Shown piece by piece: positions 19,981 through 32,500 of a DNA stretch of 64,000 bases. Every line of letters starts with the position of its first letter. Positions within the stretch are counted from its first letter, which is position 1. The stretch is from Eucalyptus grandis. Taxonomy: Eukaryota > Streptophyta > Magnoliopsida > Myrtales > Myrtaceae. The notes beneath the pieces were generated by a model. That model did no database searches. It was not told the DNA's origin and saw only the letters and a program-made list of their open reading frames with translations. Both the position numbers and the translations under genes were made by a program. Location: assembly GCF_016545825.1 (NCBI RefSeq), contig NC_052613.1:7502001-7566000 (forward strand). The letters run 5' to 3'.

Positions 19981-21408
19981 ATGGAAGCTGGGCCTGCGAG
20001 GGGTAATGGTGATGCCGATTTAAGGGAGCATCCTCCTTCCGCTCCAGGCGGAGATGATCATGCATTTCAAATCAAGCGGCTACATTCGTCGTCGTCGTCG
20101 TCGTCATCCGGGTCGTCATTGTCGTCTGGAGAGTCCTTTGAATTAGAGGTGAAGGAGACTAGCACTTCCGATGCAGGCGTGTGTGGCCACCTCATCCACA
20201 ACGACAAAGACCGTAAATTGGTTCCAAGACGAACAGAAGAAGACATTCCGGTCAGCTCGATGCCCAAGACCGAATCGTCCGAGGATGGTTCGTCGCGGCA
20301 CTCGAGGTCCGACAACTGGTCGGCGAAGCAACTCCCTCCGGTTCAGGTGATGGAACGAACGGGCGACGTCGCGGGGAGCCCTTCTCCGTACAGGATCCCT
20401 TCTTCCGTGTTCGCCAGAACCAAATCGACTGCCCCGATGGAATGGAGCGTCACTTCCAACGAATCATTGTTCAGCATCCAGATGGGAAATTCGAGTTTTA
20501 CTAGAGACCAGGTATGTTGGATTGGCAAATCTCAAGAGCTCGGCACGTCCAGCGCACCACCTATTCCTCCTCCGGTGACGGTGGATCGTGCCAACCCAAC
20601 TCCAGCCAATAAATCGCCGGAAATTGACTCAAGAATCACGAATATAGGCGAGCATCAATGCGCACCCGCCCCGGCTGCTCAACCACCGAAGGATTCAAAG
20701 CGAAGCGCGGGTCATAGTAAAGAAATTTTCCCTTGGTCAGAGATAGCTTCCTTCCATTCCACCAGTCCGTCGCACAATTCTGATGCGAGCGGAAACAGCG
20801 TTAAATCCTTCGCCTTTCCAATGTAAGCTATATCACTTCAGCTCATCTTTTACTGCGGAAATATGCGTCGATTCTGCTTGTGCTCTGAAGATGATTTGCG
20901 CGCTGTAGAAGCCTATCTGATAGAGGGAGGGAATGAGAGTGAGTAAGCTGATATCAATGGGTAATGATAAAGTAGGTTAATGCTCTACTTCCTTCTGTAG
21001 CAATATGAAGTTCAAATTCTTCATGTACATGATAAAACAAGAGAAACTAGGTTAACGAATTAGTATAGAGCAAAGCACGAAGGTCTGAGCCAAGAACTTT
21101 AAATCTGGTCTAAATGCCACAGAGCATGTAACTTTAAGGATTCCATTGGTGTGTTTAGCAAAACTCGGAGATAACTCAGTGTTTTGGCTGTATGAAGATT
21201 GTCCAAAGATGTGGCCATGAGCGGCTCGCTGGGGGTCGGTCCGAACGGCATGAAGCCAGTGATGTCCTTCTCGCAAGCGCAGTCGGAACCGCAGTCTCCG
21301 AAGCCCCCGCAGCCCCCTAAATCAGCAGCAGTAGCAGCAGCATCAGGCACGGGTCAGGCCAGATGGTTCGCTTGCTTTCCTTGTTGCTCGACCTGTTCCT
21401 CGAGCTGA
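19981..21408 (+). CDS. Unknown plant protein, Ser-rich N-terminus, Cys-rich C-terminus
   Basis: Two exons, 19981-20822 and 21198-21408, joined with GT-AG borders (AT|GTAAGC and GAAG|A), encode 350 residues. The join restores SFAFPIL, a motif I recall from a family of uncharacterised plant proteins. The protein is low complexity and probably disordered: a Ser run at about 35-50 (SSSSSSSSGSSLSSGESFEL), an ESLFSIQMGNSSFTRDQ block near 165-180 that looks like the best-conserved core, Pro-rich stretches, then a C-terminus GQARWFACFPCCSTCSSS. The terminal Cys cluster next to aromatic residues could be a lipid-modified membrane anchor; this is inference. The start ATG at 19981 gives the longest frame after the leader intron. 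Function unknown. Its position next to RPA1B matches, from memory, At5g08010, also uncharacterised. Confidence 0.85.
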
Positions 21409-22547
21409 CGATTCGGGGCCAGTCTTCTCAGGCGCCTTCGTTCGGCGTTAGGTTGCAGGAATACACAGTCCGTGGCCTGCGGAGTTTTGTTCTGTCCTTT
21501 CATTTTTGGATCATTCAGATTCACCGGTGACTGATCTTGCGCCGTCGGTCCATCGGTGGAAATGGATGATGATAGGGTCCTTGTTTCAGATGTTCATAGA
21601 CGATCTTGTAGTTTGGTTGAAGGGATTTTTCTTTCGCCGGTACTCGCAGCAGCAAAAAGTGCTGCTTGATCTTACCAGCCAAAGATGCAGTTTTATATCG
21701 AAATGTACAGGTTTTCTCATGCTCCTGTGTTGCAATATATTAACATGGATTTGCAGCTATGGTTTCTACATGTCCTGTAATATTTTTTACCATTGTTGTG
21801 GAATGGTATGCCTGCACCAAACTTTTGCTCGAGTTTTAAGTTTTGCATTAACATCATATATTCTCCATTATAGGTCAATGTCTGATAATCCTTTCGTTCC
21901 TTTAGAGTTATCCAGATTGATTAATCGAATTCATCTACTTATATTTGACTAATGCCGTAAATGACCTAAAGTGGTACACACGTGACACGTTTATCCAAAA
22001 TTAATTTTTATGTCACGAACAAATTAAAATCGAGACGCTCGTGTCACATGTATCCCAAGTTATTATCCCATCAAAGAAAATATGAAATCAGTACTTCAAC
22101 TAGTTTTTATGTTATGAAAAAATCCAAATCCTCAGATTTGGGAATATGCTAAAATACGTTAATTGTGCCTCAAGAGCTCCCTCAAGTTTAGAAAATCTAC
22201 CAAATTCCACGGGATAAATGTGCTGCGAATATATATCAATTTTGGATTTTCTACGGTACAAAAACTAGTCCGAGGTTAAATATCATATTAGCATAGCAAT
22301 TTGGGGTTTTATGTGATGTGATGAGATTTCATGATCTAAAATCTCGGTGATTAGGGATTTCTTTATAATCGGAAAATTAGTTAGTAATAAAATGTGGTAC
22401 TAGTTTTGTCTCTTTCATGGCATCAACATATATTAATTATTGAACTTTCTCTCTTTTCTTAACATAACCCACTCACCCTCTGTCTCCTCTGTCTCCTCTA
22501 TTTATAATGTCCTGATGAAGTCAATATTTAACTTCCTCTATAAGTTA
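21409..22547. other. 3' region and decayed repeat sequence, no further gene
   Basis: The first 400-500 bp are probably the 3' UTR of the preceding gene. From about 21955 to 22380 the sequence has CACGTGTCAC and CACATGTATCCCAAG phrases typical of the foldback elements in this window, decayed beyond clear ends. The last part (22255-22385) is repeated at 24225-24360. Confidence 0.5.
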
Positions 22548-23091
22548 GTCTTTTATAGGGGTGTGCAAAATACCCGGAAACCGCCCGGACCACTTGAAAC
22601 TGGACTAGAACCGCCCAGAACCGGCGGTTCTTGAGGGAACCGGTCCGGTTCCCGGTTCCATGGTCGAATCCGCCCACCCACCCGGACCGGACCGGACCGG
22701 AACCTTTTAATGTTAAAAAAAAAATTATTAAAAGAAATCCTATATCTCGTCTCACTCCTTTCGTCTTCAGCTCCTAATCCTATCACGATTTCGTTGCGTT
22801 TACTTCTCCCGCCATCCGCATCTCCACGTACTTAAATTTATTTTTCTTTCTTTAGCTTGCTTTGATGTCACGTAGTCGTTCTATGTTGAAAACCAAAATT
22901 GTTTCGTATCAAGATCGGTTCCATGGATCCACCTGGTAACCGAATCGGATCAACGGTCCGGTTCTCGGGTAGATCCATGCAACAAACGGGTGGATCTCGA
23001 TTCTAATTTTTCGGAACCGGTCCTTAGCGGACGGTTCCCAGTTCTAGGTTGGGAACCGCCTGCCCGGACCATGCACACCCCTAGTCTTTTA
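22548..23091. mobile_element. hAT-like MITE, perfect TIR and 8-bp TSD
   Basis: A 528-bp element (22556-23083). Ends are a perfect 12-bp inverted repeat, TAGGGGTGTGCA and its complement. TSD GTCTTTTA at 22548-22555 and 23084-23091 is also perfect. The inside is made of GGTTCCGG / CCGGAACC type phrases in both orientations and codes for nothing. The hAT assignment rests on TSD length. Relatives are at 42726-43497 (intact), at 53505-53650 (fragment) and, more distantly, at 9667-10075. Confidence 0.93.
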
Positions 23092-23151
23092 CCTCTCAAA
23101 TAAGTTATTAACTACTTTTTCCAAAAGCTGGTCTTTAACTTTTCAAACAAG

Positions 23152-24032
23152 TTAGCGCGTTTGGTTGTGTTTGTTTAAAAATTGTTCCGGGGAACGAAAT
23201 AGAAAAAAGTATTTCTGTTCCGGGGAACAATTTTTGAACAAAAATACGCGTTTGGTAAACTTGTTCGGGAATAAAAATAAACAAAAACATGTTTGGTAAA
23301 TTTGGATAATTTTTTTATTTCTTTTATTTTTTCTATTTTTTTCTTATTTTTCCTTTTTTTCTTTTTCATTTTTTTCTTCTTTTGGCCGGTTGCGCCAAGG
23401 CCGGGCGAGGGCCGAGCTCGCCTAGCGGTGGTGAGGCGGCGCGGCCGCCGCCGGGCGAGGCCGAGGCTCGCCGGCCACCGCCGGGCGAGGCCGAGGCTCG
23501 GCCACCGGGCGAGCTCGGCCCGCGGCCCGGGTGAGCTCGAGGCGGATCCGGGCGAGAGCTCGCCCAGCCGGCGCGAGGTCGGCTCGCCTCGGGCGAGCTC
23601 GAGCTCGCCCGGATCCGGCGAGGCCGACCCGCCCCCGGCCGGCGAGCCTCGGCCTTGCCGGATCCGGGGGGGCGAGCTCGAGCTTGCCCGGCCATGGCGA
23701 GGCCGACCTCGCCTAGCTACGGTGAGCCTCGGCCTCGCCGGGGGACGGCGAGCGTCGGCCTCGCCGGGGCCGGCGAGCTCGCCGTGGCTGGGCGAGGCCG
23801 CCGGCCCTCGTCGGCCGGTCGCCGGCCATGGTCGAGGCCGGCGACCGGCCAAAAGAAAGAAGAACAAAAAATAAGAGAAAAAAAAAAAAAATGTTTTTGA
23901 TTTGTGTTCTGTAAACGGAAACACAAAATTTGTGTTTCTCGTTTTGTTTCTTTTTTGTTCTTGGGAACAAAAAGAAAAAAACAGAAAAATTGTTTAAAAA
24001 CAAAAAAAAGAATACAACCAAACGGGGCCTTA
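23152..24032. mobile_element. TTA-flanked element with GC-rich core
   Basis: An 875-bp element (23155-24029) with ends GCGCGTTTGGTTGT and ACAACCAAACGGGGCC, imperfect inverted repeats, flanked by TTA on both sides; such ends with TWA duplications are usual in PIF/Harbinger-type (Tourist-like) MITEs. Subterminal arms hold GTTCCGGGGAAC and GTTCTTGGGAAC. The middle (about 23395-23850) is very rich in G and C and built of GGCGAGGCCGAGGC-like units in both orientations. Long open frames run through it in at least five frames because stops are rare in such DNA; none is believed to be a gene. Confidence 0.75.
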
Positions 24033-24440
24033 TTGACCACTTCCTCCATAAGCTAGTCTATAACTTATCAATTAAGTTATTGAGTAAGACTTATACTAAC
24101 ACATTAATACTTTCAAGAGAATTGATTGTCCAAATCAATCTCTAGATCCTACAAGCCATAACTTTTTTTGACATGGAAATTTTATTTGGGATATGACATG
24201 AATGTATTAATTTTGAATTTTCCTTAATAATAAAATTAGTCCGAGCGTAAATGCAATTTGGGGTTTTCCGTCACGCGAGCAGATCCCCCAGTCAAAGATC
24301 TTGGTGATTCAATATATATATATATATATATATTTTAATGATCGGAAAATTAATTTGTGGAGACGGGCCGAAGAGCCGGAGCCGGGCACGCAAGTTAGCG
24401 AGGGACAAGGAAGTAAATTCCGGAGCCGGCGGCTCGCGTT
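24033..24440. other. Intergenic stretch before RPA1B
   Basis: 24033-24220 is AT-rich without recognised content. 24225-24360 repeats 22255-22385 (shared ATTAGTCCGAG, CAATTTGGGGTTTT, ATCGGAAAATTA). A (TA)n run lies at 24310-24334. From 24360 the sequence becomes GC-rich, the likely core promoter of RPA1B. Confidence 0.55.
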
Positions 24441-24588
24441 TTTGGCGCCAAGGAAGAGCCGCCCGAAACCGGTTCGTTTTCGAAAACCTTTGCCGCGAAA
24501 CGTCTCGCGAAAAATTGGAAACGGAAAGAAAAAATGGAGAATGGCGCGTGAAAAACGCCAGTCGAAAAAACCTCAAAATTTTTGGCGC
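24441..24588 (+). promoter_or_regulatory. Two E2F-type sites upstream of RPA1B
   Basis: TTTGGCGC occurs at 24441-24448 and again at 24581-24588, 140 bp apart, 280 and 140 bp before the start codon. The first is embedded in the palindrome TTGGCGCCAA. This is the E2F consensus TTTSSCGC, which in plants marks genes induced at the G1/S transition, in line with the product's role in replication. No TATA box is seen, as usual for such genes. Confidence 0.75.
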
Positions 24589-24720
24589 TCAACGGCCGGG
24601 CAGCCGGGCAGGCAGGCCATTACAAGAAGAGCTCGCTTCTCTCCCCGCTTCCGCCCTCTCTCATCCCCAGCACCTGAAGCTCGTGTAGAGAGAGAAAGTA
24701 GAGAGATAAAGTAGAGAGAG

Positions 24721-27700
24721 ATGGCGAAGACGGTGACGCCGGGCGCGATCTCCATCATGCGGTCGACGCCGTCGCCGGACTCCTCCGGCGATGTGCCCGC
24801 CATCGTCGTCCAGGTGCTCGACCTCAAGTCCACCGGCAGCCGCAACCGCTTCATGTCAGTCCCTTCTCTTTCTCTCTCTATCTCTCTCTATCTGATCTCT
24901 CGTTTGTCCGTTCGATCTCTGCTTCGGCCGCCGGTCGGTTGAGGTTTGACGTGGGATTCCCCGAGCTCGCGGCGAGAGCGAGCGGTTTTCTCAAGCCGAC
25001 GGATCTTGGTGGTTTGGGTTCTCGGTTTCATTGCGTTTTACCGACGATGGCGCTAGGCATTTTCCTGTCCGTAGGATGTATGTCGACGGCAAATGCGATT
25101 AAGGGAGGGAAAAAACGGATCTTGGTGGTTTGGGTTCTCGATTTCGTCGCGTTTTGCCGACGACGGCGCTCGGCATTTTCCCCGTCCTAAGATGTGTGTC
25201 GGCTGCTGCGGCGGCGGCGGCGGCGTTGCCGGGTTGATTACGCGGCCCGTCGTCTGGTGTTTCCTGGGCCGCGGGTCGTTAGTTTGTGATGGGTGGTGGA
25301 CGTTTTCGGGTTTCTGTGGGGGAGGAGGCTTGGGAAGCCGAAACCCACCAGGGATCTGCGGTGCTTATTGAAATTAATGCAAAGCGTGGGGATAGATTTA
25401 CCCATTGTCTTGCTGCATCTGCTTGTTTTCTTGTTCTCTTTTGTATCGTTGCTGGCCCGTTATGCTTTTTGAATTGGTTGGAAATATGAGGAACATCAGT
25501 TGAGATGGCAATTGGTCCTGTCTCTAAGGTTGTCTCTTTTGGCTTTTTGAGCGCAGGTTCACGGCTAATGATGGGAAGATGAAGTTGAAAGGGATCCTGC
25601 CTTCGAATGTGGAGTCTGAGATTCTTTCCGGGAGTATTCAGAATCTGGGCCTGATCCGGATACTTCATTACACCCTCAACGACATTCCGAACAAGTCGGA
25701 CAAGTAAGCGCAGCTTATGCGATGGACATTTACCTGTAGTCGTGCTTACTGAGATTAGTGTCCGACACATTGACTCTTTTTATTTTCCCTTGTGATTCTG
25801 TTGTTTCAGGTATCTGGTTGTCAACAAGTGCGAAGCGGTTTCTCCAGCACTCGAAATGGAAATTGGGAGCGATGCGGTGATTTGGACTCTGGCATTATGT
25901 TGAAGAAGCTGAAGCAAGAAAATGAAGCTAATTCTGATGGCAAGATCGAGGAAAGCGGAATTCTTTTGAAGCCGAAGCAAGAATTTGAAGTAGAAAATCA
26001 AGCGAAAACAGGAGCTGGAGTACTTTTGAAGCCGAAGCAAGAGATGGTTGCGAAGTCGGCTGCCCAAATTGTTCACGAACAAAGCAGGAAGTGAGTTTCT
26101 GTTTTGTCTTCTCTTTTGAGTTCGTTCATAAGTAAATTGTACGTGGAAGACTTTTGTAGTAATTTCCTGCAAGATCGATTGATGTATTGATCCCTGTTCT
26201 TTCTGTCTTCCTAGTATGGCTCCCGCTGCACGTCTAGCCATGACTAGAAGGGTTCATCCTCTCGTATCACTGAATCCTTACCAAGGCAGTTGGACCATAA
26301 AAGTCCGAGTGACGAGCAAAGGGAACATGCGCACTTACAGGAATGCTAGAGGTGAAGGTTGTGTCTTCAACGTGGAGTTAACAGATGAAGATGTAAGTGG
26401 GATACTGCTTTTTAATTCTAAACTTCCGGTGATATATTTTAAGAAGCATATTCAGCTCTCAGATATATGACCACTGCATAGCAACTGAATGATTTAGTCG
26501 GCTCGTTGTGCAGGGTACACAAATACAAGCAACAATGTTCAAGGACGCTGCCAGGAAATTCTATGACAAGCTTGAAATGGGGAAGGTGTATTACATATCA
26601 AGAGGAACACTGAAGGTTGCTAATAAACAGTTCAAGACAGTGCAAAATGACTATGAGATGACCTTGAATGAGAATTCTGAAGTGGAAGAGGCCAGTAGTG
26701 AAGCTTCTTTTGTCCCCGAAACAAAATTTAATTTTGTCCCAATCGATATGTTAGGTCCCCATGTCAACGGGAAAGAGCTCATTGGTAAGAATACAAGTAT
26801 CCACTCCAATGTTCACTTCGGCGTGTTGTAATTTGATGCATGCGCCCTAATTCTCTCTTTATTGATTCAGATGTTATTGGCGTGGTTCAAAGTGTTTCTC
26901 CTACCATGAGCATCCGAAGGAAAAGCAACAATGACATTATCCCTAAGCGTGATATAACTATTGCTGATGAGACGTAAGTTTTTCCCACCATTTTGGAGCC
27001 TCTCTTGTTTGTCGTCGTCTAATGCCTAACACAAGTGTATGAAAATCAGGAAGAAGACCGTTGTGGTTTCTCTGTGGAATGATCTCGCGACCACTGTAGG
27101 TCAGGAATTGCTTGACTCTTCTGACCAATCGCCTATTGTTGCTATAAAGTCCTTGAGAGTCGGGGATTTCCAAGGTAATTGCTATCTTGAAACAAAATAT
27201 TGTTGTATACTTGGCTCAAAGAGTTCTGTTCTTGTTTGGATTTAGTACAGTGGATTGATTTATTTGATGAAATTTTTTTACTTTTGCCAAACTTGAATAA
27301 AATAAGTTCCTAGTTCATATTCGAAAAGTTTTATGTACTAACATATATCTCGAGAGTGCAATTTATCCAATTAATATAATAAGGTATTTTCCATATTATA
27401 AATTAATGTTGTGGTGATAATATATGCTTTTAGTTGTCTTCAACTTTAAGAGTGGATGAATTACGTTACTGTGGTATCCTCTTTCAGGTGTATCTTTGTC
27501 TACAATAAGCCGAAGCGTAGTAAAAGTAAATCCAGAGACACCGGAAGCAGAGAAGCTGAGATCCTGGTGAGTTTGTGTGGGCAAGCAACTATGACCATTC
27601 TGTTCTTTCTGCGCTTTTGAATAGTTCTTTAAGTTCTGAACCCTTTTTTTGATAGGTTTGACTCTGAAGGTAAAGGCAGCTCAATGGACTCTGTTGGTTC

Positions 27701-28604
27701 AGGCATTACTGCCTCATCAAGAAATGGATCAAGGTCCATGTATTCTGACAGGGTGTTCCTTTCTCATTTTACTAGCAATCCTTCTTTGGGTGATGACAAG
27801 GTAAACATACAGCATTTAGCTGACTCCAAGCTAACCCACCATTTTTGTGGTATGGGTCTGTTTCTCTGGTTTTAACTTGATCGATTCGTTTGGCACAGCC
27901 TGCATTTTTCAGCGTTAGAGCCTACGTGAGTTTCATTAGGTCTGATCAAACGATGTGGTATCGTGCATGCAAAACATGTAACAAGAAAGTGACAGAAGCC
28001 ATTGGATCTGGATATTGGTGCGAAGGGTGTCAGAAAAATGATGAAGGATGCAGTTTGAGGTGAGAACCTTCGCATTTATGAAATTCTTTACAGATATAGT
28101 GGGCGTGAAGGCAATAATTGGGCGCATACTGTATTTTCGTGCAATTAAATGATAATTTGTTCTTTTTGTTTTCTCCGTTTTAATGCTACAGATACATAAT
28201 GGTAGTGAAGGTTTCAGACCCAAGTGGTGAAGCATGGTTTTCTACATTCAATGAAGAAGCAGAGCATATCATTGGGTGCCCAGCTGATGAGCTCAATCAA
28301 CTGAGATCACAGGTAAGCCAAGAACAAACATGTAAAGGTTAATTAATCAGTGGGTGCCCAGCTGATGTGCTAATGTTGATATCAATTCTCGACGTTGTTT
28401 CAGGAGAACGAGGAGAACCCATATCAGCTAATGCTGAAACAAGCAACTTGGGTTCCTCATCTTTTCCGGGTCAGCGTTGCTCAGCATGAGTACATGGGTG
28501 AAAAGAGGCAAAGGCTAACAGTGAGAGGAATTGCTCCTGTTGATTTCGCTGCAGAGTCTAGATTTTTGCTGGAAGAAATATCGAAAGAGAAGGCTTCTCA
28601 GTAG
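24721..28604 (+). CDS. RPA1B: Replication protein A 70-kDa subunit, RPA1B type
   Basis: RPA1 binds single-stranded DNA in replication, repair and recombination as part of the RPA heterotrimer in the nucleus. Twelve exons: 24721-24854, 25557-25703, 25810-26090, 26215-26392, 26514-26784, 26871-26973, 27050-27174, 27488-27566, 27656-27800, 27899-28059, 28192-28312, 28404-28604. All borders are GT-AG and phases agree, except that exon 3 lacks one base near 25879: the frame there closes at TGA, while the conserved LLKPKQE motifs downstream are one frame away. With that base the product would be 648 residues. N-terminal OB fold about 1-115; DBD-A from ARLAMTRRVHPLVSLNPYQG; DBD-B in exons 5-8; DBD-C with a C4 zinc ribbon (Cys 512, 515, 529, 532). 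The N-terminus resembles Arabidopsis RPA1B/D more than RPA1A. No CCHC extension at the C-terminus. Intron 1 (702 bp) is the longest. The indel may be an assembly error. Confidence 0.93.
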
Positions 28605-29589
28605 GGTTTGGATGGGTTTTGTTGTCTCTAACTATATGTTGGTTAATCTCTCCTTGTCGAGTGGGGACTCCATTTGGGATCCTCTTCTTTTGCTTGTATA
28701 TGGCTTTCAGGGTTTAGTAGAAACAGGCGGCTTGCTGCATCTCTAGACTTGCTTTAATAGTTACATGTTTATGTCCATAATCTCACTTTGCCATCGAAAT
28801 TCAATTTGCGAAATCTGTGATTGAAGTTAGTAATTCTTCAATTTCCTGACATGAGATTTTAATGAAGCTTGGTGACTAACCAAAACAGAACTATGGGATG
28901 TATTGGCTCGATCAGCACTGATTTATGAATCGGCCACAAAATAATTATTGTACCTCAAACTCAAAGAGGCTAGAGCTAAGTCAACATCTGATCTTCCTGG
29001 TAGTATAATGTTTAGAAATAAGTAGAAAGTTTTTGAACTATTTTGCAATTTCATGACAAATATTAGGACTTGTAATGCACATATCTATAATGTTTAACAA
29101 TAGATTGCCAAGTCAGGGATTTGTGAGCTCATGTATTTCTGGACGATAATATGCTCTCCTTCGCCCTTTTGATACCCTCATCTTCAGTGTCGCGTTATTC
29201 TCTTTTTGAAGCCAGAAAGAAAATTTTATTTGCACTGAGATCAACATTTCTTTACAGAGAAAACAAGTCTAAAATGGTCCGAAACTTAGCAAGAGAAGGC
29301 ATAGACTGCAACAAAATGACGTAGAGCTACTCCGGACACTCAGCAGCTCATTGGAACTCACAATAAAACTACAAGAGAAGTTTCCAAATGATGACCATAA
29401 GCCGGCGGAACGAGGGCTAAAGTTTTATTCTTGGCATACGATGACCATGTATAGTCGTCCTCGCCGCTTCTGCCCCCGCTAATTCACTGGCTAAACTTTC
29501 ATTCCACGCAGAAGCACATTTTACTCATCTAACAAATGAAAAAAAAAAAAAATGGTGCATCACGTTGATGACTACCTACGACATATATT
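28605..29589. other. Convergent intergenic region
   Basis: RPA1B (+) and the GDPD gene (-) converge here, so it holds both 3' UTRs. No other gene seen. An A-run lies at 29538-29551. Confidence 0.6.
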
Positions 29590-32500
29590 TCATACCCTCT
29601 CATAGGAAGAGACCATCACAGCAATTTTGTGCAATAGGGAAGTCTCGTTAGAGTCTTTTGAACTGAGAGGAGAGGTCCACTCCTGGTAATTGTGTAGACT
29701 CCCTGTGAAATCCGTGAAGAGCCCATCAACTCCCATCTTGTGAATCCAGAACTCGTATTCCTCATAAGGATCTTGATTGAAGTTGAAGTGGAGAAACATG
29801 TTCTCGTTCCTATAGGTGTAAGGGTGCACCTGAATTAAGCATCGCCAAGATCAGATATCGAGATTATCGGTCACAATGATGAAGTAAGCATTGACCGGAT
29901 GAACATTATCATAAGCAACATCTAAGTTGAGTGAATTTGAAAGGACAATATGTATCGACCAGAGAATACTCTTTGCATGTTTGATATCTGATGAGAGTCG
30001 GAAATAGAAAAACATTCAGTATATCCAATTACTTGTGAAAGTTGAAATACAATATGTCTTACTCAACTGGTTGGTTTCGGAAACTTCCTTAGCACACCAA
30101 AAATATGAAATCATTCAGAAATTCAGACTGGGGAATTCTATTGCAATCTAGCATTCAATTATCATACACAGTAAATAATCACCTCTAAATTGTGTGCATG
30201 TGCTCGGGCAACAAGATCAGTCGGCGGTTGCAGATAATTGTTCACAACAGGAACCACAGTATCTTTCCAGGGTCCAATGCCCACTACATAGTTCTTAATA
30301 AAATCAAAGTATCCATCTGAAGTAATCTCCCAGTATGACTGCAGATTGTCAAAGGGCCATTCAGACAATTAGCAAACGCAAGTAGAAGTCAAATATGCTT
30401 CCATCTCACCAAAGAAAGGAAAAAAAAACAAATAAAAAGAAGAAGAAGAAGCTTCAGAACTAATTATTTGAGTAGAGGCCCCATCAGTAAACTCAATGCT
30501 GCACCAGATGAATTATGCATGCAGAGGTCCCTCAGTTAAATAAAGATGTGTTTGATTCAATTCGATCTAAACCAAAATGACTTCAATAAGAAAAATGTTA
30601 TCTTAATTTTGAAAAAGGACAAAAAAAAAAATAAAATATTGAGGAATTGGTGACAGCAATGGCAAACACCTCTCCAAGATTGAAAAGGCAGCAAACTTAC
30701 CTGGTTAGTGTCCTGAGTAGGAACGGTAATGTCATCAATCAAGAAGATTTTGGGCAAATCTGTCAGATTTGATGCATACACAAGGGAAGTAGGAGCAAAA
30801 GACTGGATAAATGCAGGTTGCTTCTTCCATTCATCCGACAGATATGAACCCTTATATCCATACTTCTTAAGTGTCTCCACAAACATATCCTCAAATTTCT
30901 TCCCATTTGGCCACTTCACCTGTACCATCAGAGGAAGAGAAACTGTGTCATCTACAACAGCTGAACGACTTACTAGGTTGCTGATGTAAAATAATTGGTT
31001 ATACCCACCTCAAAAATAGAATTTTTTTTAAAGGTACTGAAATTGTTATTAATTATTTGCATGCAATTTCGCAAGTGCATGTTAAAAACTAGTAATAAAG
31101 TGCAATATGTAGGCAATAGCTCAATGTTAAGAGGTTCTGCATCTGTGGTGCCCTGCAACATTAAATTCTCATTCTTTTTTGAACCAAGGAAATGGAAAAG
31201 ATAACATCTCAGTGATAATCAACCAAATATCTATTTTCTAGCTCTCAATGTTGATGAGGCCAAATCAAAAGTGGTAAAAGTGGACTCAATTGCATCTTTA
31301 CACTGTAGGAGATAGAGACTACGATGTCCTATCATTCAAGTGACAGCTTACAAGAGAATCCACTCACATGTTCATTGATGAACACAGGGTTCTTAATCTC
31401 AGGGTATATGCCGACAACTCTGGTTGCATCCAGTGCGATTGCAATGTACTCTTCAAAAGTAATAATTTGAAATTTCCCTGAGCATGAGGAAGGTAAGAGT
31501 CATTCATTCCACCAGTTGAGAAGGATATGGAAGTAGTCTTAATACTGCTAAAAGAATATTAGAATTAGAAAGTTCGACTGATTTAGATAGCATGTTTGCT
31601 GTAAAAGGTTTTAAAAATTTTCCATGTCTAAAACTCAGACCTGATACATGCAACAATCTAAAAGTTGAAAAGAAAGGTATAGAAAATCTGCAGTTTGGAC
31701 AACGTGATTATCATCTTTTTCTAAGCACACTAAAATGATATCCATCAAAGGGGATTCAGTTGCAAATAATGGTAGAGGCAAGCAAACTATGGCCATGAGT
31801 ACATTCAGCAGCAATCGAAGGATGACCTTAAAGATAACACTGTTCATTCAGAAAGCTAAAGAAAAGAATATAGTTTGGTCATCACATACACAACATGAAA
31901 TCTAATCGAAGTAACGAGTAACCAACCATTATATTGCTGATCCCGGTATGGGAACCTCTGTCTCGCCCTCAATGACTTTAGTTCTTTCAATGTGAAATCA
32001 ACTGCATGTCAAGACGGTAGTATAAGCAGAACATAGCAAAAGGGAGAAAATTCCTGTGAATACACAGTCGAGGAGAAATCATTACCAGTGAAGAAGCCGG
32101 TAGTGTTAGCGTCTTGGACTACATAGGTTCTTTTACGGTTAGCAAATTCCTTGTGTTGAGCAACATCGGTTGTATCATCAAGAGTCACATCATGGAAGCA
32201 TATAAGAACACCATCTTTTGAGGATAAAATGTCTGTTTCAATGAAGTCTGCACCCTCTTTAATTGCTCTCTGCAATCATCAGGTGACCCAGAGTTAGCAG
32301 GAATAGTTTTCACCTGATTGCAAAATCTATACGTATATCTGCAATGTTAAACTCAGGTAGATCAACAGACTAATGTAGAACCTCCATGGAAACTGAAAAT
32401 ATGTACTCATCACATGGACCGAGCCTTAGACATAGGAGTGCTTTCACTTTGACAACTTTACAATGTCTATCAGCATAGATCTAGAAGAATACTAGTCAGA

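Noticed and set aside
23175..23924. Open frames of 80-250 codons on both strands through the GC-rich core
   Set aside because: They exist in at least five frames at once because stops are rare in GGCGAGGCC-type repeats, and they end in the AT-rich arms of a transposon.
25871..25900. Tiny intron in RPA1B exon 3 to explain the frame change
   Set aside because: The only GT...AG pair here would give an intron of about 30 nt, shorter than plant introns can be; a missing base explains all later phases.
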